Assembly (NCBI GenBank): GCA_944321955.1 | Contig: CALUNG010000007.1 | Coordinates: forward strand, 41,398 to 105,397 | DNA: 64,000 nt | Source: an uncultured Alistipes sp. | GTDB lineage: Bacteria > Bacteroidota > Bacteroidia > Bacteroidales > Rikenellaceae | Direction of reading: 5' to 3' | Shown here: one piece after another, positions 34,410 to 41,791 of the stretch | How positions within the stretch are numbered: position 1 is the first letter of the stretch | How the letters are laid out: every line of letters begins with the position of its first letter | Notes under the pieces: generated by a model | What the model was told of the DNA's origin: nothing | Database searches by the model: none | What the model saw: only the letters and a program-made list of their open reading frames with translations | Translations under genes and position numbers: made by a program

Positions 34410-36659
34410 CTATCTTTTTGCGGTTTTCTTCATTGTCTGTTTGGCGTCGCGGCCGGTTGCGGATACGAACTTCGCCTTGACGGCATCTTCATCACTGACC
34501 GTTCCGTGTTTGTCAGCCTCTTCCTCTTCGGCAGGTTCGGGTTCGGTCCACAGTCCGCGGGCCTTGAGCAGAGCCGTCTTGTCGGGATCGGCACCGCGGA
34601 ATGCACGGTAGAGGTTCATGCCGTCGTCCGAACCGCCGCGTTCGAGAAGCTCGTGACGGAAACGGTCGGCCAGACGTTTGTCGAACAGGTCGCCGCTCTC
34701 TTTGAAGGCCTCGAAGGCATCCTTGTCGAGGACCTCGGCCCAGATGTAGAAGTAGTATCCGGCCGAATACCCGCCGTCGAATATGTGGCTGAAGTAGGGA
34801 TAGCGGTAGCGCGGCTCGATCTGCGGTATGAGCCCGCGCTTGACGTTGAGGGCGTCGTATTCGAAGGCGTTGACGTCGATTTCGTCGTCGTAACTTGTCA
34901 GCGAATGGATGTCGAGATCCGACAGCGCCGCTGCAACGAGTTCCGTGGTGGCGAATCCCTGATTGAACAGTGCGCTGTTACGCAACTTCTCGACAAGTGT
35001 CTTGGGTATCACCTCGCCCGAACGGTAGTGCGTGGCGTAATATTCGAGTACCTCGGGTTCGAACGCCCAGTTCTCCATGATCTGCGACGGCAGCTCCACG
35101 AAGTCGCCCTCGACGTTCAGCAGACCGCGATAACGCACGTCCATGAACAGGAAGTGCAGTGCGTGTCCGAATTCATGGAACAGCGTGCCGGTCTCGTCGA
35201 TGCTCAGCAGCGCCGGAGAGTCGTTGACCGGACGCGTGAAGTTGCTGACGATGCCGACAACGGGCGGAATGCGTTTGCCGTCGGCGTCGCGTCCCGGTTC
35301 ACGGAAATATCCGCACCAGGCTCCTCCGCTCTTTCCGGCACGCGGGAAGAAGTCGAAGTAGAGGATGCCCAGCAGCGTCTCGTCGGTATCGAGAACCTCG
35401 AATGCCGAGCATTCGTCGTTGTATGCCGGAATCTTGACCGGACGGAACGTTATGCCGTACAGCCTGTTGGCCAGGAAGAATATGCCGTGGCGCACGTTGT
35501 CCAGAGCGAAATAGGGCCGCAGCATCTCCTCGTCGAGCGAGTAGTTCTTGCGGCGCAGTTTTTCGGCATAGTACCACCAGTCCCATGACTCGAACGTGGC
35601 GTCCGGAATGTCGCGCTTGAGAAGCTCCTCCATCTCGGCGAGTTCGCCCTTGGCGCGGTCGAGTGCCGGTGTCCATATCTGCTCGAGAAGGTCGTACACG
35701 GCCTTCTTGTCCTTGGCCATCTGGTCCGATATGACGTAGTCGGCATAGCTGTCGTAGCCCAGCAGATGCGCCTTTTCGGTACGCAGACGTATGAAGTCGT
35801 TGATGAGTTGCTTGTTGTCGTACTTGTCGTTGTTGTCGCAGCGACGCAGGTATGCCTTGTACATCTGCTCGCGCAGCGAACGGTCGGACGAGTAGGTGAG
35901 GAAGGGTATGAGGCTCGGTTTGTGGAGTGTGAAGACCCATTTGCCCTTGCGTCCCATCTCTTCGGCCTTGGCGGCAGCGGCGTCGCGAACGTTCGACGGA
36001 AGTCCGTCGAGCTGTTTCGACGTCAACTCAAGCACGAAGTTGTTGTTCTCGGCAAGCAGGTTGTTGCCGAACTTCACGGCCGTGAGCGAAAGTTCGCTGT
36101 TTATCTCCTTGAGCCGTTCGCGGTGCTCGTCGTCGAGCAGCGCTCCGGCCCGCACGAAGCGGTCGTATGTCTTCTCGAGCAGACGCATCTGTTCGGCATC
36201 GAGACCGAGCGCCCCGCGTTTGTCGTAGAGGCTCTTGATCTTGGCGAAGAGTTCCCTGTTGAGCAGGATTTCGTCGTTGTGTGCGGCCATCAGCGGCATT
36301 ATGCGCTCCTGAGCCTTCTGCAGTTCGCTGTTGCGGTCGGCCGAGCAGACCATCTCGAAGGTCAATGCGATGCGCGAAAGCATTTCGCCCGAATTGTCCA
36401 AAGCCACGATCACGTTGTCGAACGTCGGTTCGTCGTTGTTGCTGACTATGGCATCGATTTCGCTGTTGTGAAGCGACATGGCATATTCGAGAGCCGGTGC
36501 GTAGTGGCGGCTTTCGATCTTGTCGAACGGAGGAATGCCGTAAGGCGTCTCCCATTCCGCCGTAAGCGGGTTCTGAGCGGGCTGGCCGCTGCGGTTGTTG
36601 CAGGCGCAGATCATCATTGCTGCGGATATTAAAATGATACGTAAGGCATTTTGCTTCAT
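34410..36659 (-). CDS. M3 family metallopeptidase, lipoprotein (Dcp-like), first of pair
   Basis: A 749-residue paralogue of the next gene with HEFGHALHFLF near residue 498, LPSQIMENWA after it, and FDGGYSAGYYFYIWAEVLDKD near the C-terminus. The signal peptide MKQNALRIILISAAMMICAC carries a lipobox. It differs from its neighbour by a charged C-terminal extension rich in Glu and Lys (EPEPAEEEEADKHG onward) of about 45 residues. The two genes probably arose by tandem duplication and are cotranscribed from a promoter at 36689. Distinct cleavage preferences are likely but not readable. Confidence 0.93.
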   Translation of the reverse strand: MKQNALRIILISAAMMICACNNRSGQPAQNPLTAEWETPYGIPPFDKIESRHYAPALEYAMSLHNSEIDAIVSNNDEPTFDNVIVALDNSGEMLSRIALTFEMVCSADRNSELQKAQERIMPLMAAHNDEILLNRELFAKIKSLYDKRGALGLDAEQMRLLEKTYDRFVRAGALLDDEHRERLKEINSELSLTAVKFGNNLLAENNNFVLELTSKQLDGLPSNVRDAAAAKAEEMGRKGKWVFTLHKPSLIPFLTYSSDRSLREQMYKAYLRRCDNNDKYDNKQLINDFIRLRTEKAHLLGYDSYADYVISDQMAKDKKAVYDLLEQIWTPALDRAKGELAEMEELLKRDIPDATFESWDWWYYAEKLRRKNYSLDEEMLRPYFALDNVRHGIFFLANRLYGITFRPVKIPAYNDECSAFEVLDTDETLLGILYFDFFPRAGKSGGAWCGYFREPGRDADGKRIPPVVGIVSNFTRPVNDSPALLSIDETGTLFHEFGHALHFLFMDVRYRGLLNVEGDFVELPSQIMENWAFEPEVLEYYATHYRSGEVIPKTLVEKLRNSALFNQGFATTELVAAALSDLDIHSLTSYDDEIDVNAFEYDALNVKRGLIPQIEPRYRYPYFSHIFDGGYSAGYYFYIWAEVLDKDAFEAFKESGDLFDKRLADRFRHELLERGGSDDGMNLYRAFRGADPDKTALLKARGLWTEPEPAEEEEADKHGTVSDEDAVKAKFVSATGRDAKQTMKKTAKR

Positions 36660-36688
36660 ACGGTTCTAAAATTGCGTTTTATTAACGT

Positions 36689-36696
36689 CAAATATA
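36689..36696 (-). promoter_or_regulatory. Promoter of the M3 peptidase pair
   Basis: TATATTTG at -7 on the minus strand with TTTG at 36715-36718, an 18-base spacer; 29 bases before the ATG. Confidence 0.7.
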
Positions 36697-36725
36697 GCAA
36701 AATATTTCCTTTTGCAAAAATGAAG

Positions 36726-36754
36726 GGCCGGTGACCGCATTGCGATCACCGGCC
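36726..36754 (-). terminator. Terminator after the YhcH-family gene
   Basis: A stem with arms GGCCGGTGA and TCACCGGCC, extended by an inner imperfect part, followed on the minus strand by CTTCATTTTTGC. Lies 20 bases after the stop codon. Confidence 0.7.
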
Positions 36755-36774
36755 GGTACGTAAGGTCCGCGATC

Positions 36775-37221
36775 CTACCTGCGAACCTTGATTATGAGTT
36801 TGCGGACATGACCCTCGCCGAGCATCGGAGCATGTGCGTCTTCGGGCATCAGTATCGTGAACTCGCCTTCATGCACGGTGTAGAACGTCTGCGGGGTGTC
36901 GGTGTAGAACCGTATGTCCTTCTCGACATCGAACTCGCCGCGGGGCGCCTCAAGCAGACGTCGTTCGCTCCAGCCGAACTCCTCGGTGCCGCCAACGACG
37001 ATCTGTATGTCGATGTATTTGTCATGTACCTCGAGAGCGGCGGCGCTGCGCGGGCGCAGGTCGAGCTCCGATACGTTGACGAAAATGTCGTCGCCGTCGA
37101 TGGCGTGGCGTCCGACGGCCAATGCCTTCAGATCGGTGGATTCGATCCACTCGAAAGCCTTCCTGAAGCGCGGACAGAGCGGATAGTAAAGCTCCTTGTT
37201 CCGCAGGGAATCCAGAATCAT
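36775..37221 (-). CDS. YhcH/YjgK/YiaL (DUF386) family protein
   Basis: A 148-residue cupin-like protein. Family motifs are the N-terminal MILDSLRN, DDIFVNVSELDLRPRSAAALEVHDKYIDIQ (in which the histidine of EVHDKYIDIQ is a metal ligand in related structures) and the C-terminal FTILMPEDAHAPMLG. Members are linked to sugar catabolism, e.g. sialic acid or glycolyl-sugar processing, but no sugar genes surround this copy. It begins 23 bases after the lipoprotein at 37245 and is probably the last gene of that operon. No signal peptide. Confidence 0.88.
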   Translation of the reverse strand: MILDSLRNKELYYPLCPRFRKAFEWIESTDLKALAVGRHAIDGDDIFVNVSELDLRPRSAAALEVHDKYIDIQIVVGGTEEFGWSERRLLEAPRGEFDVEKDIRFYTDTPQTFYTVHEGEFTILMPEDAHAPMLGEGHVRKLIIKVRR

Positions 37222-37244
37222 ATCATTGATGTTTTATACGGTTT

Positions 37245-38162
37245 TTACAGTTCGAGGCTGCCCGGCTCGAGGTATTCGATCGTCGGGTAGGGAGCCAGGT
37301 TTGCCGAGCGTACCACGCACTTGCCGTCGGAGCTGGTGAAGTAACGGTATCCGTTCTCCTGCTTGTTGAACGTGTATCCGTCCTGACGCATGGCCTGCAG
37401 GAACTCGTCGCTGTCGAGGTAGGAGCCGTCGGTAATGATGGCCATAACCTTGAAGAGTCCCGTGCCGGTGTTTTCGTCGACCCAGAATCCGAAACGGTCA
37501 TAGATCGTGCCGCTCTCGGCAGGGTAGGAGACATAGAGTCCGGCCTCGCCCGAGCTGTAGAGCGTACGTCCTGCGGCCGCTTCACCCGCGGTTATCTGTT
37601 CGGGCGTAGCCCCGAACGTATGGAACGGGTGTATGAGCTTCGATTCGAGCTGCGGCAGTTCGGGCAGCTCGTCCGTCGGGGTGAAGAGCACGTAGGAGAC
37701 TCCGTCGCTGGTGCGGCGCATGATCTGTGCCCGTACTGCCGACGTGGCATTGTCGAGCGTGATTACGTCGCCGCTTGCCGACTTTTTCTCATATCCCATG
37801 CCCTGAAGAGCCTCAACCAGATTGCTGTTCCAGACCTTCTGTTCCGACGCGCCGATCATGCGTACCGACTTCAGCTGCCGACCCGACTCGAACACGTATT
37901 CGCGTGTGGGGAAGTCGGCGCATGAAACGCTTGCGAAGATGAGCGTGTTGGCACTCGAGTTGTCGATGTCGTAGTTGGCCTTTTCGGCCTCGAAATCGAT
38001 GACCCCGGCCTTTGTGTCGGTGTCGTAGAAACCGAGATAGGGCATCTCCACCGATACGGCGTCGTCGTAGAGTACGATATTCTCGTCCTGTCCCGATTCG
38101 TTCTTGTCGCAGCCGGCGGCCAAAGCCGCTATGCACAGGGCTGTCAGTATGCGGTATCTCAT
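37245..38162 (-). CDS. Lipoprotein with two related domains, unknown
   Basis: A 305-residue protein with signal ALCIAALAAGC (Cys18) and a short DKNESGQDEN linker. Two halves look related. About residues 30-170 and 180-305 each hold a segment that predicts a change with position (SNLVEALQGMGYEKKS and DEFLQAMRQDGYTFNKQ) followed by a short strand pair ending in VRAQI or VRSANL. The second half opens with FGATPEQITAGEAAAG, which resembles FGSTLDQIVAKEAEYG in the C-terminal part of the LRR lipoprotein encoded just upstream. No known family recognised. It starts 11 bases after that gene, so the two are likely made together. Confidence 0.8.
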   Translation of the reverse strand: MRYRILTALCIAALAAGCDKNESGQDENIVLYDDAVSVEMPYLGFYDTDTKAGVIDFEAEKANYDIDNSSANTLIFASVSCADFPTREYVFESGRQLKSVRMIGASEQKVWNSNLVEALQGMGYEKKSASGDVITLDNATSAVRAQIMRRTSDGVSYVLFTPTDELPELPQLESKLIHPFHTFGATPEQITAGEAAAGRTLYSSGEAGLYVSYPAESGTIYDRFGFWVDENTGTGLFKVMAIITDGSYLDSDEFLQAMRQDGYTFNKQENGYRYFTSSDGKCVVRSANLAPYPTIEYLEPGSLEL

Positions 38163-38173
38163 GGCTTGTTATG

Positions 38174-39838
38174 CTACATTAACGTGAATGTCAGTTCGGC
38201 ATATTCGGCCTCGCCGAGCATGACGGCGCGTACGCCCATCAGCGACTTCGGAGCGCTAACTTCGAAATAGAAGTATCCGTCCTTGGATTCGATCTGCTTT
38301 GTGGTAGGATACATGATGTAGAGATTCGGGTTGAGTATGAACTCGTGATCCTTGAGTACGAGGAACGTCTCGCGGTCGAGATACAGGCAGATCTGTTCTA
38401 CCTTCTCCTCGGCATTGAAACGGTATGCGCGCCAGTATGGTTTACCGTAGTCCGGCTGTTCGTTTACCTCGAAATAGTAGGTCGTATAACCGTCGACCGT
38501 CGAGGTCTTCTCGGGATCGTATGCGAGACCGTATTCAGCCTCTTTTGCCACAATCTGATCGAGCGTCGAACCGAAATCGCTCGAAATTGGTGTCGACAAT
38601 ATTCCTATGTTATCGGGCGACTGGTTCTCGTCGTCGGGACGGTCCGTCGGAGCGGGTGTCGGTATGAATGTGCCGGTCGGGCCCTCCGAAGGCTTGTAGT
38701 TCTCGTCGTCGGTTACCACGACTTCGCTGTCGCTGCCAAGCAGCGAGGTGATGTAGTCGGTCTCGTCGCCAGTGTCGGCTATGACTACCGTCAGTGCCGT
38801 ATTGCCGGTTACGATCTTGTACGAAGCATCGGCTGCAAATGCGCCGTTCTTGAAGTTGATGCGCGTCAGGAAGGGCATGTTCTCCATGTTGACTGTGGCG
38901 ATGGCCGGGTTCTTTGCAAAACTTACCTCGGTGAGCGATGCTCCCTCTGCCTCGAAAGTCTTGAGCTTGGTGTTGGCCGAGAGATCGACGGTGGTGAAGT
39001 AGGGCTCATTCGATCCGTTGAGTACGTTGTTGCCGCCGATCTTGAGCGTGGTGAGCTCGGGCATCGTCGTAACGTCGAGCTGCAGCAGCTTGTTGTTGGT
39101 GAAGTCGATCTCGGTGATCTTCGGGTCGTTGTAGATGGTGACGTCAACAAGCCCGCAGTTAGCTGCCGTAATGCGCTCGAGTGCCGGGCAGTTCTGTGCG
39201 GTGATGTTGTAGAGGTCCGTATTATCCGAAACGTTCAGCTCACGCAGGTTGTTCATGTCGGTGGTGGTGATTGTCTCGAGCCGGTTGGCGGCGAGACTTA
39301 CCGTTTCGAGCGACGCGCAGGACTTGATATCGATGGAGGCGAACTTGTTGTTGTCGGCCTTCAGGGCCTTGAGTACGCTGTTGGACGTGAGGTCTATCGT
39401 CGAGAACGAGTTGCCCGAGATGTTAAGCTCCTCGAGAAGTGTCAGCGCCGAAAAGTCGGCCGTGGAGATGCTGTTGTCCGATACGTCGAGGAGAGTGAGG
39501 CCTGCAAGAGCCTCTATCGGCTTGAGGTCGGAGATATAGTGACCGCTGAGTACGAGGCTCTTGAGGTTTACGAACTTCTCGAGGCCCGTAATATCGCTGA
39601 TCTGTACGTCGGAACCGGAGGCTGAAAGGTCAAGGGCCGTTACTGCAGCAGCCTCTTCTTCACTGATCTTGCCGTCGTTGTCGGTATCGATGCCTTTCTG
39701 CAGAAGCAGTGTCGTAAGATTGGTGTCGGTAATTTCTACCGTGGTGACGGGAGTCTCTTCCGTCTTGGACTCCGAGCAGGCGATGATGTTGCTGCACATG
39801 AGTGCGACGGCAGCAACGAGTAGGGTTTGTTTTTTCAT
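38174..39838 (-). CDS. EF-hand/leucine-rich-repeat lipoprotein
   Basis: A 554-residue protein with a lipoprotein signal (MCSNIIAC, Cys21). An EF-hand-like calcium loop DTDNDGKISEEE spans residues 51-62. Then come about twelve leucine-rich repeats of 20-23 residues (roughly 66-370; e.g. LTLLDVSDNSISTADFSAL, LEELNISGNSFSTIDLTSN). A Pro-rich linker (SEGPTGTFIPTPAPTDRPDD) leads to a C-terminal domain of about 140 residues that opens with FGSTLDQIVAKEAEYG. LRRs of this kind usually bind protein or glycan; partner unknown. First gene of an operon with 37245 and the YhcH-family gene, with its own promoter. Confidence 0.85.
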   Translation of the reverse strand: MKKQTLLVAAVALMCSNIIACSESKTEETPVTTVEITDTNLTTLLLQKGIDTDNDGKISEEEAAAVTALDLSASGSDVQISDITGLEKFVNLKSLVLSGHYISDLKPIEALAGLTLLDVSDNSISTADFSALTLLEELNISGNSFSTIDLTSNSVLKALKADNNKFASIDIKSCASLETVSLAANRLETITTTDMNNLRELNVSDNTDLYNITAQNCPALERITAANCGLVDVTIYNDPKITEIDFTNNKLLQLDVTTMPELTTLKIGGNNVLNGSNEPYFTTVDLSANTKLKTFEAEGASLTEVSFAKNPAIATVNMENMPFLTRINFKNGAFAADASYKIVTGNTALTVVIADTGDETDYITSLLGSDSEVVVTDDENYKPSEGPTGTFIPTPAPTDRPDDENQSPDNIGILSTPISSDFGSTLDQIVAKEAEYGLAYDPEKTSTVDGYTTYYFEVNEQPDYGKPYWRAYRFNAEEKVEQICLYLDRETFLVLKDHEFILNPNLYIMYPTTKQIESKDGYFYFEVSAPKSLMGVRAVMLGEAEYAELTFTLM

Positions 39839-39876
39839 ACCTGAAACTTTTTGTGTTGTTTGGGAAAATCAGTTGA

Positions 39877-39884
39877 CAAAGATA
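39877..39884 (-). promoter_or_regulatory. Promoter of the LRR lipoprotein operon
   Basis: TATCTTTG at -7 on the minus strand with TTTG at 39904-39907, a 19-base spacer; 38 bases before the ATG. Confidence 0.7.
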
Positions 39885-39910
39885 TTCAAACAGAGGAAAA
39901 AAACAAAAAA

Positions 39911-39942
39911 AATCGTCTCCAGAGTGGGTTCTGGAGACGATT
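39911..39942 (-). terminator. Terminator after the grpE-to-EEP gene cluster
   Basis: A perfect 13-base-pair stem (AATCGTCTCCAGA and complement) with a 6-base loop. T-runs are found on both sides, so it could work in both directions. It sits immediately upstream of the LRR operon promoter. Confidence 0.85.
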
Positions 39943-40012
39943 TTTTCGGAAATGGAGATAAGATAGAATCCTTATTGGACATCTTTCGCCGTGTATGTAT
40001 CTAAGGTATAGT

Positions 40013-41158
40013 CTATTGTGCCTGTGTGTCGAGACGTAGCCTTACGAATACCGGATAGTGGTCCGACGAGGCTATTGCGGGAATCTCGTACGACAGCGTT
40101 TCGAATCTTTCGTCGACGAGTACGTAGTCGATGCGCAACATGTTGAAGAATCCGCGGAACGTATGTGCATATCCGTGTCCCTGTTCGCTGAAGGTATCCT
40201 GCAGATCGCGGGCGACGGTTCGGTAGGCGTACGACATCGGCACATCGTTGAAGTCGCCGCACACGATAACCGGATACGGGCTCTCCTTGATTCGTCTGTG
40301 AAGGGTGTCGACCTGACGGGATCGCATGATGCTGTTGTCGTAGAGACGTCGTGCAATGCTGTGCATCTTGTCCTCGCGAGTGGAGTCCGATATGAACCTG
40401 TGGTTTATGATGTACTCCTTGTCGTCGGAGGTGATCGACGTGGTCTGCAGGTGGACATTGAATACCCGTACAGTATCGTTGCCTATTCGCATGTCGGCCC
40501 AGATACCCGATCCCGTGCCGCACATGCCGCCTACGGAGTCGCTGCGTATGATTCGGTATCTCGAGTAGCAGCGCACGAATTGTCCGTCGACCTTTGACGA
40601 TCTGGTCGCATGGTATCTGCCCAGAAGAGAGTCGATCGTACCGGCACTCTCCGCATCGGAGTGCGATTCCTGAAAGCAGATGATATCCGGCGAATACTTT
40701 CCGATGAATGACATTATCGAGTCTGAAGTGAGTGCCCATTTGTCGTCACGCATCTGTCTGATGTTGTACGACAGCACCTTGATGTTGTCGCGTCCGTAAT
40801 CGGGCTCTTCGTATTCGCGTGTGACGTCTATCTTGTAGTACAGCGACACCTGGAACAGCCCCAAGAAGACGAAGAGAAACATGAATGCCGCCATGCGCCA
40901 CTTCCAGCGGATAATCCAATAGAGAAGCGACACCATGGCCACCATATATACTATCGGTGAAACGAGTCCCAGCAGCGAGAAGTACCACAATCTTTCGGGC
41001 GGTACGAATCTCCCGATGAAGATCATCAGAATGCATAGAGCCGCAACGACCGATACAACGGCCATGACAGCATTGAGCAGCATCCCCCATAGCGAATTGC
41101 GCTTGCGTTTGTCCGATTTCCGTTTGCCGTCGAGACGGCTGCTGTAGTATTCGCTCAT
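40013..41158 (-). CDS. Endonuclease/exonuclease/phosphatase family membrane protein
   Basis: A 381-residue protein. Three membrane segments are in the first 110 residues (LLNAVMAVVSVVAALCILMIF, LLGLVSPIVYMVAMVSLLYW and FMFLFVFLGLFQVSLYY, each split by short loops). The C-terminal domain has the DNase I-like fold: VLSYNIRQM, ICFQESHSD with the metal-binding Glu, VRVFNVHLQTT, VIVCGDFNDVPMSYAYR and SSDHYPVFVRL. The EEP domain should face the periplasm or cytosol depending on topology; substrates in the family include nucleic acids, phosphoinositides and sphingomyelin, so I do not assign one. Last gene of the grpE-dnaJ-mutL cluster, seven bases after the rhomboid gene. Confidence 0.88.
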   Translation of the reverse strand: MSEYYSSRLDGKRKSDKRKRNSLWGMLLNAVMAVVSVVAALCILMIFIGRFVPPERLWYFSLLGLVSPIVYMVAMVSLLYWIIRWKWRMAAFMFLFVFLGLFQVSLYYKIDVTREYEEPDYGRDNIKVLSYNIRQMRDDKWALTSDSIMSFIGKYSPDIICFQESHSDAESAGTIDSLLGRYHATRSSKVDGQFVRCYSRYRIIRSDSVGGMCGTGSGIWADMRIGNDTVRVFNVHLQTTSITSDDKEYIINHRFISDSTREDKMHSIARRLYDNSIMRSRQVDTLHRRIKESPYPVIVCGDFNDVPMSYAYRTVARDLQDTFSEQGHGYAHTFRGFFNMLRIDYVLVDERFETLSYEIPAIASSDHYPVFVRLRLDTQAQ

Positions 41159-41165
41159 CTTGCGG

Positions 41166-41777
41166 TCAATATCTTATCGCACCTCTGCGTTTCCAGTAGA
41201 GGAGCAGCAGGTATCCCCACAACATTCCTCCCACATGTGCGAAGTGGGCGATGCCGGCGGCCTGTCCCGTAGCTCCGTAGAAGAGTTCGAGTGCGGCGTA
41301 GCCTATGACGAACCATTTGGCCTTGATCGGTATCGGTATGGGGAACATTATCAGAACTTCGTTCGGATGCATTACGCCGAATGCGAGCAGTACGCCCATG
41401 ACGGCACCCGATGCACCTATGAGTACGATTCCCAGTTCGCCCGTAAGCCATGCCACCAGCATCTGTATAAGCGCTGCACCTACGCCGCATATCAGATAGT
41501 AGACCAGAAAGCGCTTCGATCCGAGTTCGTATTCGAGCGTGCGACCGAACATCCAAAGTGCGAACATGTTGAAGAAGAGGTGGTCGAAGCCTCCGTGCAG
41601 GAACATGTATGTGACGTACTGGTACGAGTGGAACAGCGGACTGCCGAACCAGTAGAGTGCGCAGAACCTCTCGGCTATGATATTCACCTGCGGTAACAGC
41701 CACATGGCAAGGAATATCAGGGCATTGGCTATGATCAGGTTCTTTACGACTGGTGGTGTTCTGAAATAAGGATTCAT
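41166..41777 (-). CDS. Rhomboid family intramembrane serine protease
   Basis: A 203-residue six-segment membrane protease. The catalytic Ser is in LIGASGAVMG and the catalytic His in IAHFAHVGGMLWG; the conserved loop HGGFDHLFFNMFALWMFG precedes the second segment, including the HxxxN element. It cleaves membrane proteins within or near the bilayer. It lies 14 bases after mutL and seven before the EEP gene. No N-terminal zinc-finger or extra domain. Confidence 0.94.
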   Translation of the reverse strand: MNPYFRTPPVVKNLIIANALIFLAMWLLPQVNIIAERFCALYWFGSPLFHSYQYVTYMFLHGGFDHLFFNMFALWMFGRTLEYELGSKRFLVYYLICGVGAALIQMLVAWLTGELGIVLIGASGAVMGVLLAFGVMHPNEVLIMFPIPIPIKAKWFVIGYAALELFYGATGQAAGIAHFAHVGGMLWGYLLLLYWKRRGAIRY

Positions 41778-41791
41778 CTGTTGTCAATCTG

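Noticed and set aside
38600-39640. Repeated DNA or CRISPR-like array
   Set aside because: The periodicity comes from leucine-rich repeats in the protein; the DNA units are not identical and have no spacers.
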